A DNA stretch of 6,090 nucleotides from Faecalibacterium sp. CAG:74. GTDB taxonomy: Bacteria > Bacillota > Clostridia > Christensenellales > Aristaeellaceae. The notes under the pieces are model-generated. The model did no database searches, had not been told where the DNA came from, and saw only the letters and a program-made list of their open reading frames with translations. The position numbers and the translations under genes are program-made. Within the stretch, counting starts at the first letter, position 1. Each line of letters begins with the position of its first letter. Positions 1-5,489 of this stretch are shown in pieces. The stretch spans positions 20,551 to 26,640 of the forward strand of contig FR899857.1 of the NCBI GenBank assembly GCA_000437595.1, written 5' to 3'.

Positions 1-48
1 GGGGGCGGTGAAGTAAGGCCGTCACCGCCGGGGGGCTGCCCTCCCGGT

Positions 49-77
49 CTGCCGGAAGGTTTTCTTCCTATTATAAT
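49..77 (+). promoter_or_regulatory. Possible sigma-70-type promoter upstream of dnaB
   Basis: A perfect -10 hexamer, TATAAT, sits at 72-77. At the ideal 17-base spacing the -35 position (49-54) reads CTGCCG, which matches TTGACA at only three of six bases, so the -35 is weak. If used, transcription would start near base 84. The dnaB leader would then be about 295 nt long and contain the two opposed hairpin repeats and the hairpin at 343-369. I see no better promoter nearer dnaB; TTGGGG (306-311) with CATAAC (327-332) at a 15-base spacing is poorer. Confidence 0.38.
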
Positions 78-96
78 GGATTTTGTTGCAGGGGGT

Positions 97-164
97 TCGC
101 CTCTGCGGAGGCGACCAAAGGGCTTTCCGATCGCCCTTTGGAAACCTTCGGCGCCACCCATGTT
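97..164 (+). repeat. Interspersed hairpin repeat, copy 1
   Basis: The head is a 7-bp hairpin (97-103 with 108-114, loop TGCG). It abuts a perfect 9-bp hairpin: CCAAAGGGC (115-123), 9-base loop TTTCCGATC (124-132), GCCCTTTGG (133-141). A tail follows, containing CCTTCGGC (145-152) and ending in CCCATGTT (157-164). The 27-base core recurs at 1810-1836 in the same orientation and at 260-286 in the opposite one. The loop is identical to that of the 1810 copy. The stem differs at one pair only, A-T here against G-C in the other two. It looks like a REP/MITE-like non-coding repeat; I cannot name the family. The head hairpin is absent from the other two copies. Confidence 0.85.
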
Positions 165-171
165 ACAATGC

Positions 172-203
172 TGTACTGTTGCTTGGAAGGTACGAACAGT
201 ACA
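172..203. repeat. Perfect 9-bp inverted repeat between repeat copies 1 and 2
   Basis: TGTACTGTT (172-180) is exactly complementary to AACAGTACA (195-203), with a 14-base loop between. It lies near the centre of the larger inverted repeat formed by copies 1 and 2, giving a nested cruciform-type arrangement. It could be an operator, a transcript hairpin or the middle of a small mobile element; nothing in the sequence decides between these. Confidence 0.6.
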
Positions 204-234
204 CAAACTAAATCAGTTTCAATACAGTTCAACA

Positions 235-286
235 AACATGGGAGTGCACGCGAAGGAGTCCAGAGGGCGACCGCAAAGCCCTCTGG
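235..286 (-). repeat. Interspersed hairpin repeat, copy 2 (inverted)
   Basis: Read on the minus strand, this is the same repeat as copies 1 and 3. The stem is CCAGAGGGC / GCCCTCTGG (260-268 with 278-286 on the plus strand). The 9-base loop TTTGCGGTC matches TTTCCGATC of the other copies at 7 of 9 bases. The tail ACTCCTTCG (252-260) continues to CCCATGTT (235-242), the same last eight bases as copy 1. Copies 1 and 2 therefore form arms of about 50 and 52 bases of a large imperfect inverted repeat (115-164 against 235-286) with a 70-base spacer. This could fold as a long cruciform in DNA or a branched structure in the dnaB leader. Confidence 0.82.
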
Positions 287-342
287 TTACTGCAAACAAG
301 ACCAATTGGGGAGAAGTCACCAACTCCATAACGCAAAAAATT

Positions 343-369
343 CAAGGGGAATCCATAAAACTCCCCTTG
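343..369 (+). promoter_or_regulatory. Hairpin abutting the dnaB ribosome site
   Basis: CAAGGGGA (343-350) pairs exactly with TCCCCTTG (362-369) around an 11-base loop, and two further G-T wobbles (342-370, 341-371) could extend it. The dnaB Shine-Dalgarno sequence GGGAG (369-373) begins at the last paired base, six bases ahead of the ATG. CTCCCC (361-366) could alternatively pair with GGGGAG at 308-313. No T-tract follows, so it is not a normal terminator. A role in controlling dnaB translation is an inference. Confidence 0.5.
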
Positions 370-379
370 GGAGAGGTTT

Positions 380-1747
380 ATGTCAGAATTTCGTGGCGTG
401 ACGCCGCCCAATAGCGTCGAAGCGGAGCAGTCCGTGCTGGGCGCGATGATGCAGGATGAAAACGCGGTGCTGCAGGCGGCGGAAGCCTTGTCCACCGACG
501 ATTTCTATCAGCCGGCGCACCGCGAAATCTTCGAGGCGATGGTTGCCCTGCACCATCAGCAGCGCCCAATTGACCTCGTGACCGTCGATGCGGAGCTGAC
601 CCGCCGTGGGACGCTGGAAGGCATCGGCGGCACGGAGTACCTCATGCGGCTGATGAGCTTCGTGCCGACGACCGCGAACGTCAAGGCGTACATCACCTTG
701 GTGTCCGAAAAATCGACCCTGCGCAAGCTCATCAAGGCATCGCAGGAGATTTCGCAGGAGTGTTACAGCCAGCAGAATCCCCTGCAGGAGACGCTCGGAC
801 ACGCGGAAAAGGCGATTTTCGACATCGTGATGAACCGCGCATCCGGCGAGAGCCTCGTCCACGTCCGCGACGTGCTGTACAACACCTACGCCAACATCGA
901 GGAGCTGGCGAAGCTCAAGGGGCGCGTCTCCGGCGTGCCGACCGGCTTCACCCTGCTGGACAACATGCTCACCGGCCTGCACGGCGGCGAACTCATCATC
1001 ATCGGCGCGCGCCCGTCCATGGGCAAAACGTCCTTCGCGATGAACATCGCCACCCACGCCGCACTCTACGCGAACAAAAGCGTCGCCGTGTTCTCGCTGG
1101 AAATGCCGCGCGAGCAGATTGCCCTGCGTATGCTCTGCTCCGACGCGCGCGTCAACATGCAGAGCGTCCGCCAAGGCACCCTGCGTGAAGAGGACTGGAT
1201 AAAGCTGGCGAAATCCATCGGCCCCATGTCGAACTCCCCTGTTTACATTGACGATACGGCGGGCATCACGCCGACGCAGCTCCGTTCGCGCTGCCGCCGC
1301 CTGATGATGGACAAGGGGCTTGACCTCATCATCGTGGACTATCTGGGTCTTATGCACGCCGACGGCAAGACCGAGAACCGTCAGCTGGAGGTGAGCGAAA
1401 TCAGCCGCCAGCTGAAGGCGATTGCGCTGGAGCTGAAAGTGCCGCTGATTGCCTGCGCGCAGCTCTCCCGTGCGTCCACGACGCGCGACAACAAGCGTCC
1501 CGCGCTGTCCGACCTGCGCGACTCCGGCTCCATCGAGCAGGACGCGGACGTCGTCATGTTCATCCACCGCGAGGGCTACTACGACCCCGAAACGGCGGAC
1601 AAGAACGTGGGTGAAATCATCATTGCGAAGCAGAGAAACGGCCCGCTGGGCACGGTGAAGGTCGCGTGGCTGAGCGAATACACGACGTACACGGATTTGC
1701 CGCCCTCGGCGATGGGGGGAGAGAACGGCGGGGATGCGCCGTTTTGA
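380..1747 (+). CDS. dnaB: Replicative DNA helicase DnaB
   Basis: This is the hexameric ring helicase that unwinds DNA ahead of the replication fork and binds primase (named DnaC in Bacillus subtilis). Its 455 residues fit the family. The N-terminal all-helical domain spans about residues 9-110 and a linker helix follows to about 175. The RecA-like motor then carries Walker A GARPSMGKT (209-217), the SLEM catalytic glutamate E241, the Walker B strand LIIVD (316-320), Q361 in AQLSR, and an arginine-finger segment KQRNGP (R419). No intein or frameshift is present. The ATG has GGGAG six bases upstream, and the protein begins at the usual point (PPNSVEAEQSVLGAMM). The C-terminus is unusual-looking, glycine-rich and ending GGDAPF. 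The gene stands alone between palindrome-rich gaps. Identification is by motif and is very secure; the regulation is unknown. Confidence 0.97.
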   Translation: MSEFRGVTPPNSVEAEQSVLGAMMQDENAVLQAAEALSTDDFYQPAHREIFEAMVALHHQQRPIDLVTVDAELTRRGTLEGIGGTEYLMRLMSFVPTTANVKAYITLVSEKSTLRKLIKASQEISQECYSQQNPLQETLGHAEKAIFDIVMNRASGESLVHVRDVLYNTYANIEELAKLKGRVSGVPTGFTLLDNMLTGLHGGELIIIGARPSMGKTSFAMNIATHAALYANKSVAVFSLEMPREQIALRMLCSDARVNMQSVRQGTLREEDWIKLAKSIGPMSNSPVYIDDTAGITPTQLRSRCRRLMMDKGLDLIIVDYLGLMHADGKTENRQLEVSEISRQLKAIALELKVPLIACAQLSRASTTRDNKRPALSDLRDSGSIEQDADVVMFIHREGYYDPETADKNVGEIIIAKQRNGPLGTVKVAWLSEYTTYTDLPPSAMGGENGGDAPF

Positions 1748-1763
1748 TGCTTGCTGCATCTTG

Positions 1764-1807
1764 CTATGCCAAGCTGTTTTCTCTTTCCAAACAGTGCTTT
1801 GGCATAG
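1764..1807 (+). terminator. Long imperfect hairpin just after dnaB (possible terminator or 3' stabiliser)
   Basis: CTATGCCAA (1764-1772) pairs perfectly with TTGGCATAG (1799-1807). The stem continues through GC (1773-1774 with 1796-1797) and TGTTT (1775-1779) with AAACA (1789-1793), leaving a one-base bulge (1798) and a two-base bulge (1794-1795). The loop is 1780-1788. It begins 17 bases after the dnaB stop codon. A smaller 5-bp hairpin, GATGC/GCATC (1746-1760), overlaps the stop. No T-tract follows directly, so classic intrinsic termination is uncertain; with the next hairpin it might halt transcription or protect the 3' end of the dnaB mRNA. Confidence 0.4.
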
Positions 1808-1809
1808 TA

Positions 1810-1850
1810 CCAGAGGGCTTTCCGATCGCCCTCTGGACTCCTTCGGCAGT
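1810..1850 (+). repeat. Interspersed hairpin repeat, copy 3
   Basis: The core is CCAGAGGGC (1810-1818), loop TTTCCGATC (1819-1827) and GCCCTCTGG (1828-1836), a perfect 9-bp stem. The tail ACTCCTTCGGC (1837-1847) matches copy 1 and minus-strand copy 2. Similarity fades after about 1850. The loop is identical to copy 1 and the stem identical to copy 2. It sits two bases after the long hairpin at 1764-1807, and a run of six T residues follows at 1868-1873, 31 bases past the stem and probably too far to act with it as a terminator. Confidence 0.82.
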
Positions 1851-1923
1851 CCACTTCTGCATACTTGTTTTTTATCGCAAGTTATTTAGTTTGTGAACCT
1901 GAAAATCCGACTACTAACGACTA

Positions 1924-1943
1924 TGAGGATTCCAAAATCCTCA
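1924..1943 (+). promoter_or_regulatory. Perfect 8-bp hairpin in the yhaM leader
   Basis: TGAGGATT (1924-1931) pairs with AATCCTCA (1936-1943) across a CCAA tetraloop. It ends 15 bases before the yhaM Shine-Dalgarno sequence and is followed by ACATTTTC, a weak T-rich stretch. It may be an attenuator-like hairpin, a transcript element or a dyad operator. Its presence argues against a yhaM start further upstream, which would translate through it. I found no convincing promoter in 1850-1925. Confidence 0.45.
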
Positions 1944-1958
1944 ACATTTTCATCCATC

Positions 1959-1976
1959 GGAGGAAAATCACCCATG
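1959..1976 (+). promoter_or_regulatory. Ribosome site that sets the yhaM start
   Basis: GGAGG at 1959-1963 lies ten bases before ATG at 1974. The open frame extends upstream to a GTG at 1893 and also has an ATG at 1923. Neither has a comparable ribosome site, and the added residues would be encoded across the palindrome at 1924-1943 and resemble nothing in the family. Confidence 0.8.
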
Positions 1977-2930
1977 ACAGTCAATCAGCTGGAAACCAAC
2001 GCCCGCTTCGTCGGGTTTCTGCTCGTTCGCTCTGCGGATGCGCGGACGGATAAGAAGGGCGGCTCGTACCTCGACCTCACCCTCGCGGATAAAACGGGCG
2101 ACATCAACTGCAAATACTGGGACTGGAATCAGCTGATGGACGTGCCCAAGCAAGGCTCGGTCATCAAAGTGCAGGGGCTGGTGCAGGAGTACAACAGCCG
2201 CAAGCAGCTCCGCATTGAGCGGATGCGCGCCGCCTTGCCGCAGGACGAGGTGGACATGGCGCAGCTGGTCGCATGCGCGCCCGAAAAGCCCGAAGTGATG
2301 CGCAAGGACATCGAGGACACGATTGATACCTTCCAGTCCGAGGGACTGAAGAAAATCGTGCGCGAGATGCTTCGGCTGACGGGCGACAAGCTGGAATGGT
2401 TCCCGGCGGCGCAGCGGCTGCACCACGCGGAACGCTCCGGCCTGCTCCACCACACGACGAGTATGCTGAATCTGGCGCGGCACGTCGTGGCGGCGTATCC
2501 GTTCCTGGACGCGGAGCTGCTCTACGCGGGCGTTATCCTGCACGACCTGTGCAAGACGACGGAAATGATCAGCGACGAAACGGGCAGCGTGAGCGATTAT
2601 TCCGCGGACGGGCTGCTGATTGGGCATTTGGTGCGCGGCGTGGCGCGGATTGAGGAAGCGGCGAAGAACGTGGGCGTATCCGGGGAAATTGTGCTGCTGC
2701 TGGAGCACATGGTGCTCTCGCATCACAGCATCCCGGAATACGGCAGCCCGAAGGCGCCGATGTTCCCCGAAGCGGAGGTACTCGCGCGCATCGACGATTT
2801 GGACGCAAAGATGAACGAAATGCAGGGGATTCTCGCGCGTGTGCCGGAGGGTGCGTTCTCGGAGAAGGTCTGGAGCCTTGACCGGCGGATCTATCACCCG
2901 AAGTATCAGGAGATTGACGGGGCGGAATGA
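1974..2930 (+). CDS. yhaM: YhaM-type 3'-5' exoribonuclease (OB-fold plus HD domain)
   Basis: The 318-residue product matches the YhaM/Cbf1 family of Firmicutes in length and layout (B. subtilis YhaM is about 314 residues). These are metal-dependent 3'-5' exonucleases that trim RNA and single-stranded DNA in the cytoplasm. An OB-fold nucleic-acid-binding domain spans about residues 10-88 (SYLDLTLADKTGDI and onward). An HD phosphohydrolase domain follows, with H159/H160 in GLLHHT, the paired H190-D191 in VILHDLCK, H218, H245 with H250/H251, and D274/D275 in ARIDDLDAK. All expected metal-binding positions are present. ATG 1974 is preferred because GGAGG precedes it and the protein then starts as family members do (MTVNQLETNARFVGFLLV). 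It is probably its own transcript. The family assignment is strong; the exact substrate is not known from sequence. Confidence 0.92.
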   Translation: MTVNQLETNARFVGFLLVRSADARTDKKGGSYLDLTLADKTGDINCKYWDWNQLMDVPKQGSVIKVQGLVQEYNSRKQLRIERMRAALPQDEVDMAQLVACAPEKPEVMRKDIEDTIDTFQSEGLKKIVREMLRLTGDKLEWFPAAQRLHHAERSGLLHHTTSMLNLARHVVAAYPFLDAELLYAGVILHDLCKTTEMISDETGSVSDYSADGLLIGHLVRGVARIEEAAKNVGVSGEIVLLLEHMVLSHHSIPEYGSPKAPMFPEAEVLARIDDLDAKMNEMQGILARVPEGAFSEKVWSLDRRIYHPKYQEIDGAE

Positions 2931-2952
2931 CGTCATCCACATTCTTTTGCAA

Positions 2953-2977
2953 GAAAACGGGTGTTTCAATCGTTTTT
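2953..2977 (+). terminator. Weak terminator-like hairpin after yhaM
   Basis: AAAACG (2954-2959) pairs with CGTTTT (2971-2976), with one more G-T wobble outside, around an 11-base loop; the right arm ends in a run of five T residues (2973-2977). The stem is short and AT-rich, so termination would be inefficient. It is the only T-tract hairpin between yhaM and the lipoprotein gene. Confidence 0.28.
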
Positions 2978-2981
2978 GAAT

Positions 2982-3015
2982 TAAGGCAACACCTCATTTG
3001 TACGGTGTTACCTTA
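2982..3015 (+). repeat. 12-bp palindrome upstream of the lipoprotein gene
   Basis: TAAGGCAACACC (2982-2993) and GGTGTTACCTTA (3004-3015) pair at 11 of 12 positions (single C/A mismatch at 2987/3010) around a 10-base loop. It ends 15 bases before the ribosome site of the next gene. No T-tract follows, so it is not a standard terminator. It may be an operator, an mRNA leader hairpin or another interspersed palindrome. No clear promoter is visible beside it. Confidence 0.6.
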
Positions 3016-3043
3016 GGATAACAACCATAAGGAGGGAATCACG

Positions 3044-3877
3044 ATGAAAAAGGGCTTTCGGACATTGCTTCTGCTGAGCGCGTGCCTCGTTCTGCTGGCG
3101 GGCTGCGCATCTGAACCGAAGACGCAGTATAACGTCAATACGCAGGGGGCGGCAAACACGTCCAGCACAAATACCGCCGGCAGCAGCCTTCCGGCGGATT
3201 ACGACCCCGCGTCCGAGGAGGACGACTACACGGGCGACGCTGCCAGCACGCCGGAGGAAATTCAGCTGCCGACGCTCGTCACGCCTCCCCCCACGAATAC
3301 GCCCATTCCGGTCATTTCCGGGCAGTATTCCGGCGCGACGCCCGTCGTGATTGACCCCATTGACAAGCCGACCCCCACGCCCCTGCCGGCGCTGTCCTTC
3401 ACCTACCAGACCTACACCGCGTCGAACCTGAATCTGACGTTTGAAGGCCCGGCTGGCTGGGTGGTGGATACGTCCGAGGCGAACAGCTACAAACTCCAGA
3501 GCCCCGACTGGGCGACGGGCTACGCGGCGACCCTCGTCATCCGCGCAAACAGCACGAGCATTGAGTACACCACCGATTCGCTGACGACGGAAGTCAAGTC
3601 CATGCTGACGAACCTCCGCAACGCGAATTACCCCAAGTTCAGCCCGTCAAACACGGCGACGCGCAAGGGGCTGTTCCTCGGCGCAACGGGTGTGTACGCC
3701 AATTACACCGCCACGCTGGATGGCAATCTGCAAATCGCGGGGCGCATCGCGGCGGTTTACAAGAATAACGTGCTCTACACCGTCCACCTCACCTACCCGG
3801 CAGGGTACACCGACACCTACAAGACAAACGTCTACGACAAACTGCGCGACACGCTGAAAGTGATCACGGCACAATAA
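3044..3877 (+). CDS. Secreted lipoprotein with Pro/Thr-rich linker and possible PsbP-like domain
   Basis: The 277-residue product begins with a lipoprotein signal: MKKGFR, a hydrophobic stretch (about 8-19) and lipobox L18-A19-G20-C21. Cys21 would be lipidated after cleavage, anchoring the protein on the outer face of the membrane. Residues 22-118 are low in complexity, rich in Thr, Ser, Pro and acidic residues (for example TPPPTNTPIPV, KPTPTPLPAL), and look like an extended spacer. Residues 119-277 look folded, with alternating beta-type segments (LNLTFEGPAGWVVDT, AATLVIRA, GATGVYANYTATLDG, VLYTVHLTYP) and a final helix. The pattern resembles PsbP/DUF1795-type lipoprotein domains, a tentative match. 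GGAGGG (3031-3036) precedes the ATG. It is first in a four-gene run, one base from the next start. Its function is unknown. Confidence 0.88.
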   Translation: MKKGFRTLLLLSACLVLLAGCASEPKTQYNVNTQGAANTSSTNTAGSSLPADYDPASEEDDYTGDAASTPEEIQLPTLVTPPPTNTPIPVISGQYSGATPVVIDPIDKPTPTPLPALSFTYQTYTASNLNLTFEGPAGWVVDTSEANSYKLQSPDWATGYAATLVIRANSTSIEYTTDSLTTEVKSMLTNLRNANYPKFSPSNTATRKGLFLGATGVYANYTATLDGNLQIAGRIAAVYKNNVLYTVHLTYPAGYTDTYKTNVYDKLRDTLKVITAQ

Positions 3878-3878
3878 A

Positions 3879-4349
3879 ATGGCGATTTCAGAACGAGAAA
3901 AGACGGCGGTTCGCCTGTTTGCATCCGGGGCGAATTGCGCTCAGGCGGTGCTGATGACCTATGCGGACATTGCGGGGCTGACGCAGGAGCAGGCGGCGCG
4001 GGTTGCCTGCGGGCTGGGCGGCGGCATCGGGCGGCTGCGCGACAACTGCGGCGCGTTTTCCTCGGCGGTGATGCTCTGTGCCGCGCTGGAAGGGGCAGAC
4101 GGCGCGAAGCCGGAACACCGCCCGCAGACGTACGCGCGGGTGCAGCGCGTCTACCGGGCGTTCATCGCCCGAAACGGCAGCATCTGCTGCGCGGAGCTGT
4201 TAGGGCGCGAGAAGAAGCCGGAATCCCCCACCCCGGATGCGCGGACAAACGCGTATTACAGCAGTCGCCCCTGCGCGAAAATCATCCGCATGACCTGCAA
4301 AATCATTGACGAAATGCTGGCGGAAAATGCCGCCGGGCAGGAGGACTAA
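3879..4349 (+). CDS. C_GCAxxG_C_C family protein (putative redox or metal-binding)
   Basis: This 156-residue cytoplasmic protein has the four-cysteine layout that names the family: C20 in GANCAQAVL, C57 in DNCGAFSSA after a glycine-rich turn (CGLGGGIGR, 44-52), C104 in GSICCAELLG, and C132 in RPCAKII. The position that is usually glycine after CGAxx is serine here (S62). Extra cysteines lie at 44, 67, 103 and 140. Family function is not established; the invariant cysteines suggest redox chemistry or a metal/cluster site. The ATG lies one base after the lipoprotein stop and has no good ribosome site of its own (CACAATAAA precedes it), so translation is probably coupled to the upstream gene. 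The assignment to the family is firm, the role unknown. Confidence 0.88.
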   Translation: MAISEREKTAVRLFASGANCAQAVLMTYADIAGLTQEQAARVACGLGGGIGRLRDNCGAFSSAVMLCAALEGADGAKPEHRPQTYARVQRVYRAFIARNGSICCAELLGREKKPESPTPDARTNAYYSSRPCAKIIRMTCKIIDEMLAENAAGQED

Positions 4350-4352
4350 TTG
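4339..4352 (+). promoter_or_regulatory. Ribosome site supporting a TTG start
   Basis: AGGAGG at 4339-4344 lies inside the last codons of the preceding gene, five bases before TTG 4350-4352, which directly follows that gene's TAA (4347-4349). The first downstream ATG in frame would remove the GGGH nucleotide-sugar glycosyltransferase motif, so TTG is the start. Confidence 0.88.
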
Positions 4353-5489
4353 AAGGCACTCATACTCTCCACAGCCACGGGCGGCGGACACAACACGGCG
4401 GCGCACGCGGTGATGGAAGCGCTGACGGAGCGCGGCGTGGAATGCCGATTTGAGGATTGCGTGGCGTTCGGCGGGCAGAAGCTGTCCGCCACCGTGTCGA
4501 ACGTCTACGTCAAATTTGTGCAGGCGGCGCCGGATGCCTTCGGGCGGCTGTACCGCTTCGCCAAGGCCATCAGCACGCCGCGCATCAAGTCCCCCGTCTA
4601 CCTCTTCAACGCCGCCTACGCGCGCAAGATGGAGCAGCTGCTGACCGATTACGCGCCGGATTTGATTGTCTGCACCCACATGTTCGGCGGGCAGAGCGTC
4701 ACCTACCTCCGCCGCCATGACCTATGGAACGGGCTGTTCGCCATGGTCATGACCGACTACACGATTCATCCCTTCGTTGAGGACATCGAGTGCGACGTGA
4801 TGTTCACCTGCAAGGCGGCGATGCCCTCCGCCAAGCGGCTGGCGCTGCCCAAAAGTGCTTATGAATTCACAGGCATTCCGGTGTCCCTCTCCTGCCGTCC
4901 CTGCACGGACAAGCGCGCCGCGAAGGAGGCCGTCGGGCTTGACCCGGAGCGCCCCGAAGTCGTCCTTGTCGGCGGCAGCATGGGCGCGGGCAATCTGCCG
5001 GAGATGATTGCGCGGATTCTGCCCGTGTTGGGCGAAAACGGCCATCTGACCGTCGTCTGCGGCTCAAACGTGGATGCGCTGCGCCGGGCGACCGAAGCCT
5101 ACGGCAGCGACCCGCGCGTGTCCCTGCGCGCGCAAGTGACGCCGCTGACGCCCCTGATTGCCGCCGCGGATGTGCTGGTCACGAAATCCGGCGGGCTGAC
5201 CTCCACCGAAGCAATGACCATCGGCACGGCGATTGTCGTCGCGCACCCGATTGCGGGGTGCGAAACGGAAAACGCCCGCTACATGGAGGACAACAAGCTG
5301 GCGCTCTGGGCGCACACGGACGACGAGCTGACCGCGAAAGTGGCGGATCTGCTGCGTCACCCGGAAAAGCGCGCCGAAATGATTGCCAAGCAGCACGAGA
5401 AAATTGACCCCGACTGTGCGCGGAAAATCGCCGACATCCTGATTCGTCGTACGAACGAAATGATGGGGAGAAAAACGCCTGATGCGTGA
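4350..5489 (+). CDS. UgtP/MGDG-synthase-like glycosyltransferase (GT28, MurG fold)
   Basis: The 379-residue protein has the length and two-domain GT-B architecture of processive diacylglycerol glycosyltransferases (B. subtilis UgtP is about 382). These peripheral membrane enzymes move sugar from a UDP-sugar to diacylglycerol, making glycolipids and the lipoteichoic-acid anchor. The N-terminal lipid-acceptor domain starts KALILSTATGGGHNTAA (GGGH at 11-14) and contains TDYTIHPF (135-142). The C-terminal GT28 domain starts near GIPV (175-178) and contains VGGSMGAGN (207-215), CGSN (237-240), TKSGGLTSTEA (278-288, E287 the likely sugar-nucleotide contact) and HPIAGCETENARY (299-311). The start is TTG, abutting the preceding stop; the last 8 bases overlap the next gene. 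Acceptor and sugar cannot be told from sequence, and MurG itself is less likely because the N-terminal domain is of MGDG-synthase type. Confidence 0.9.
   Translation: MKALILSTATGGGHNTAAHAVMEALTERGVECRFEDCVAFGGQKLSATVSNVYVKFVQAAPDAFGRLYRFAKAISTPRIKSPVYLFNAAYARKMEQLLTDYAPDLIVCTHMFGGQSVTYLRRHDLWNGLFAMVMTDYTIHPFVEDIECDVMFTCKAAMPSAKRLALPKSAYEFTGIPVSLSCRPCTDKRAAKEAVGLDPERPEVVLVGGSMGAGNLPEMIARILPVLGENGHLTVVCGSNVDALRRATEAYGSDPRVSLRAQVTPLTPLIAAADVLVTKSGGLTSTEAMTIGTAIVVAHPIAGCETENARYMEDNKLALWAHTDDELTAKVADLLRHPEKRAEMIAKQHEKIDPDCARKIADILIRRTNEMMGRKTPDA

Larger units (their letters stand above)
1..379. other. Gene-free, palindrome-rich region upstream of dnaB
   Basis: No credible gene lies here; the open frames that cross it have no family resemblance and run through palindromes. 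It begins with GC-rich inverted repeats: GGCGGTGA at 4-11 pairs with TCACCGCC at 22-29, and 28-35 pairs with 40-47 around a CTGC loop. These two folds share bases 28-29 and so compete. GGAAG (54-58) can pair with CTTCC (64-68). Then come a possible promoter, two opposed hairpin repeats, a further inverted repeat and a leader hairpin, each listed separately. The region could include the 3' end or terminator of an upstream gene lying outside the window, but no clean stem plus T-tract is visible. Confidence 0.75.

Noticed and set aside
97..286. CRISPR array
   Set aside because: The repeats are few, palindromic, in opposite orientations and not regularly spaced, with no cas genes nearby.
76..414. 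Small plus-strand open frame through the upstream repeats (also 138-401)
   Set aside because: It runs through three palindromes and into dnaB in another frame, has no ribosome site, and resembles no protein.
383..1759. 458-residue open frame on the minus strand opposite dnaB
   Set aside because: It mirrors the real gene in GC-rich DNA, is rich in Arg, His, Ala and Val with no family pattern, and the plus strand has full DnaB motifs.
1893..1973. 27-residue N-terminal extension of yhaM from GTG 1893
   Set aside because: No ribosome site at 1893 or 1923; the added residues cross a palindrome, while ATG 1974 has GGAGG and the family-typical N-terminus.
2933..2941. TCATCCACA, one mismatch from the DnaA box TTATCCACA
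   Set aside because: A single near-match with no cluster or AT-rich unwinding region does not make an origin.
1968..2969. 333-residue minus-strand open frame opposite yhaM
   Set aside because: Shadow of the OB-HD gene; composition dominated by Arg, His, Leu and Val, with no recognisable domain.
2947..3006. Promoter for the lipoprotein operon
   Set aside because: Candidate hexamers (TTGCAA, TTGAAT) have no -10 match better than three or four of six bases at an acceptable spacing.
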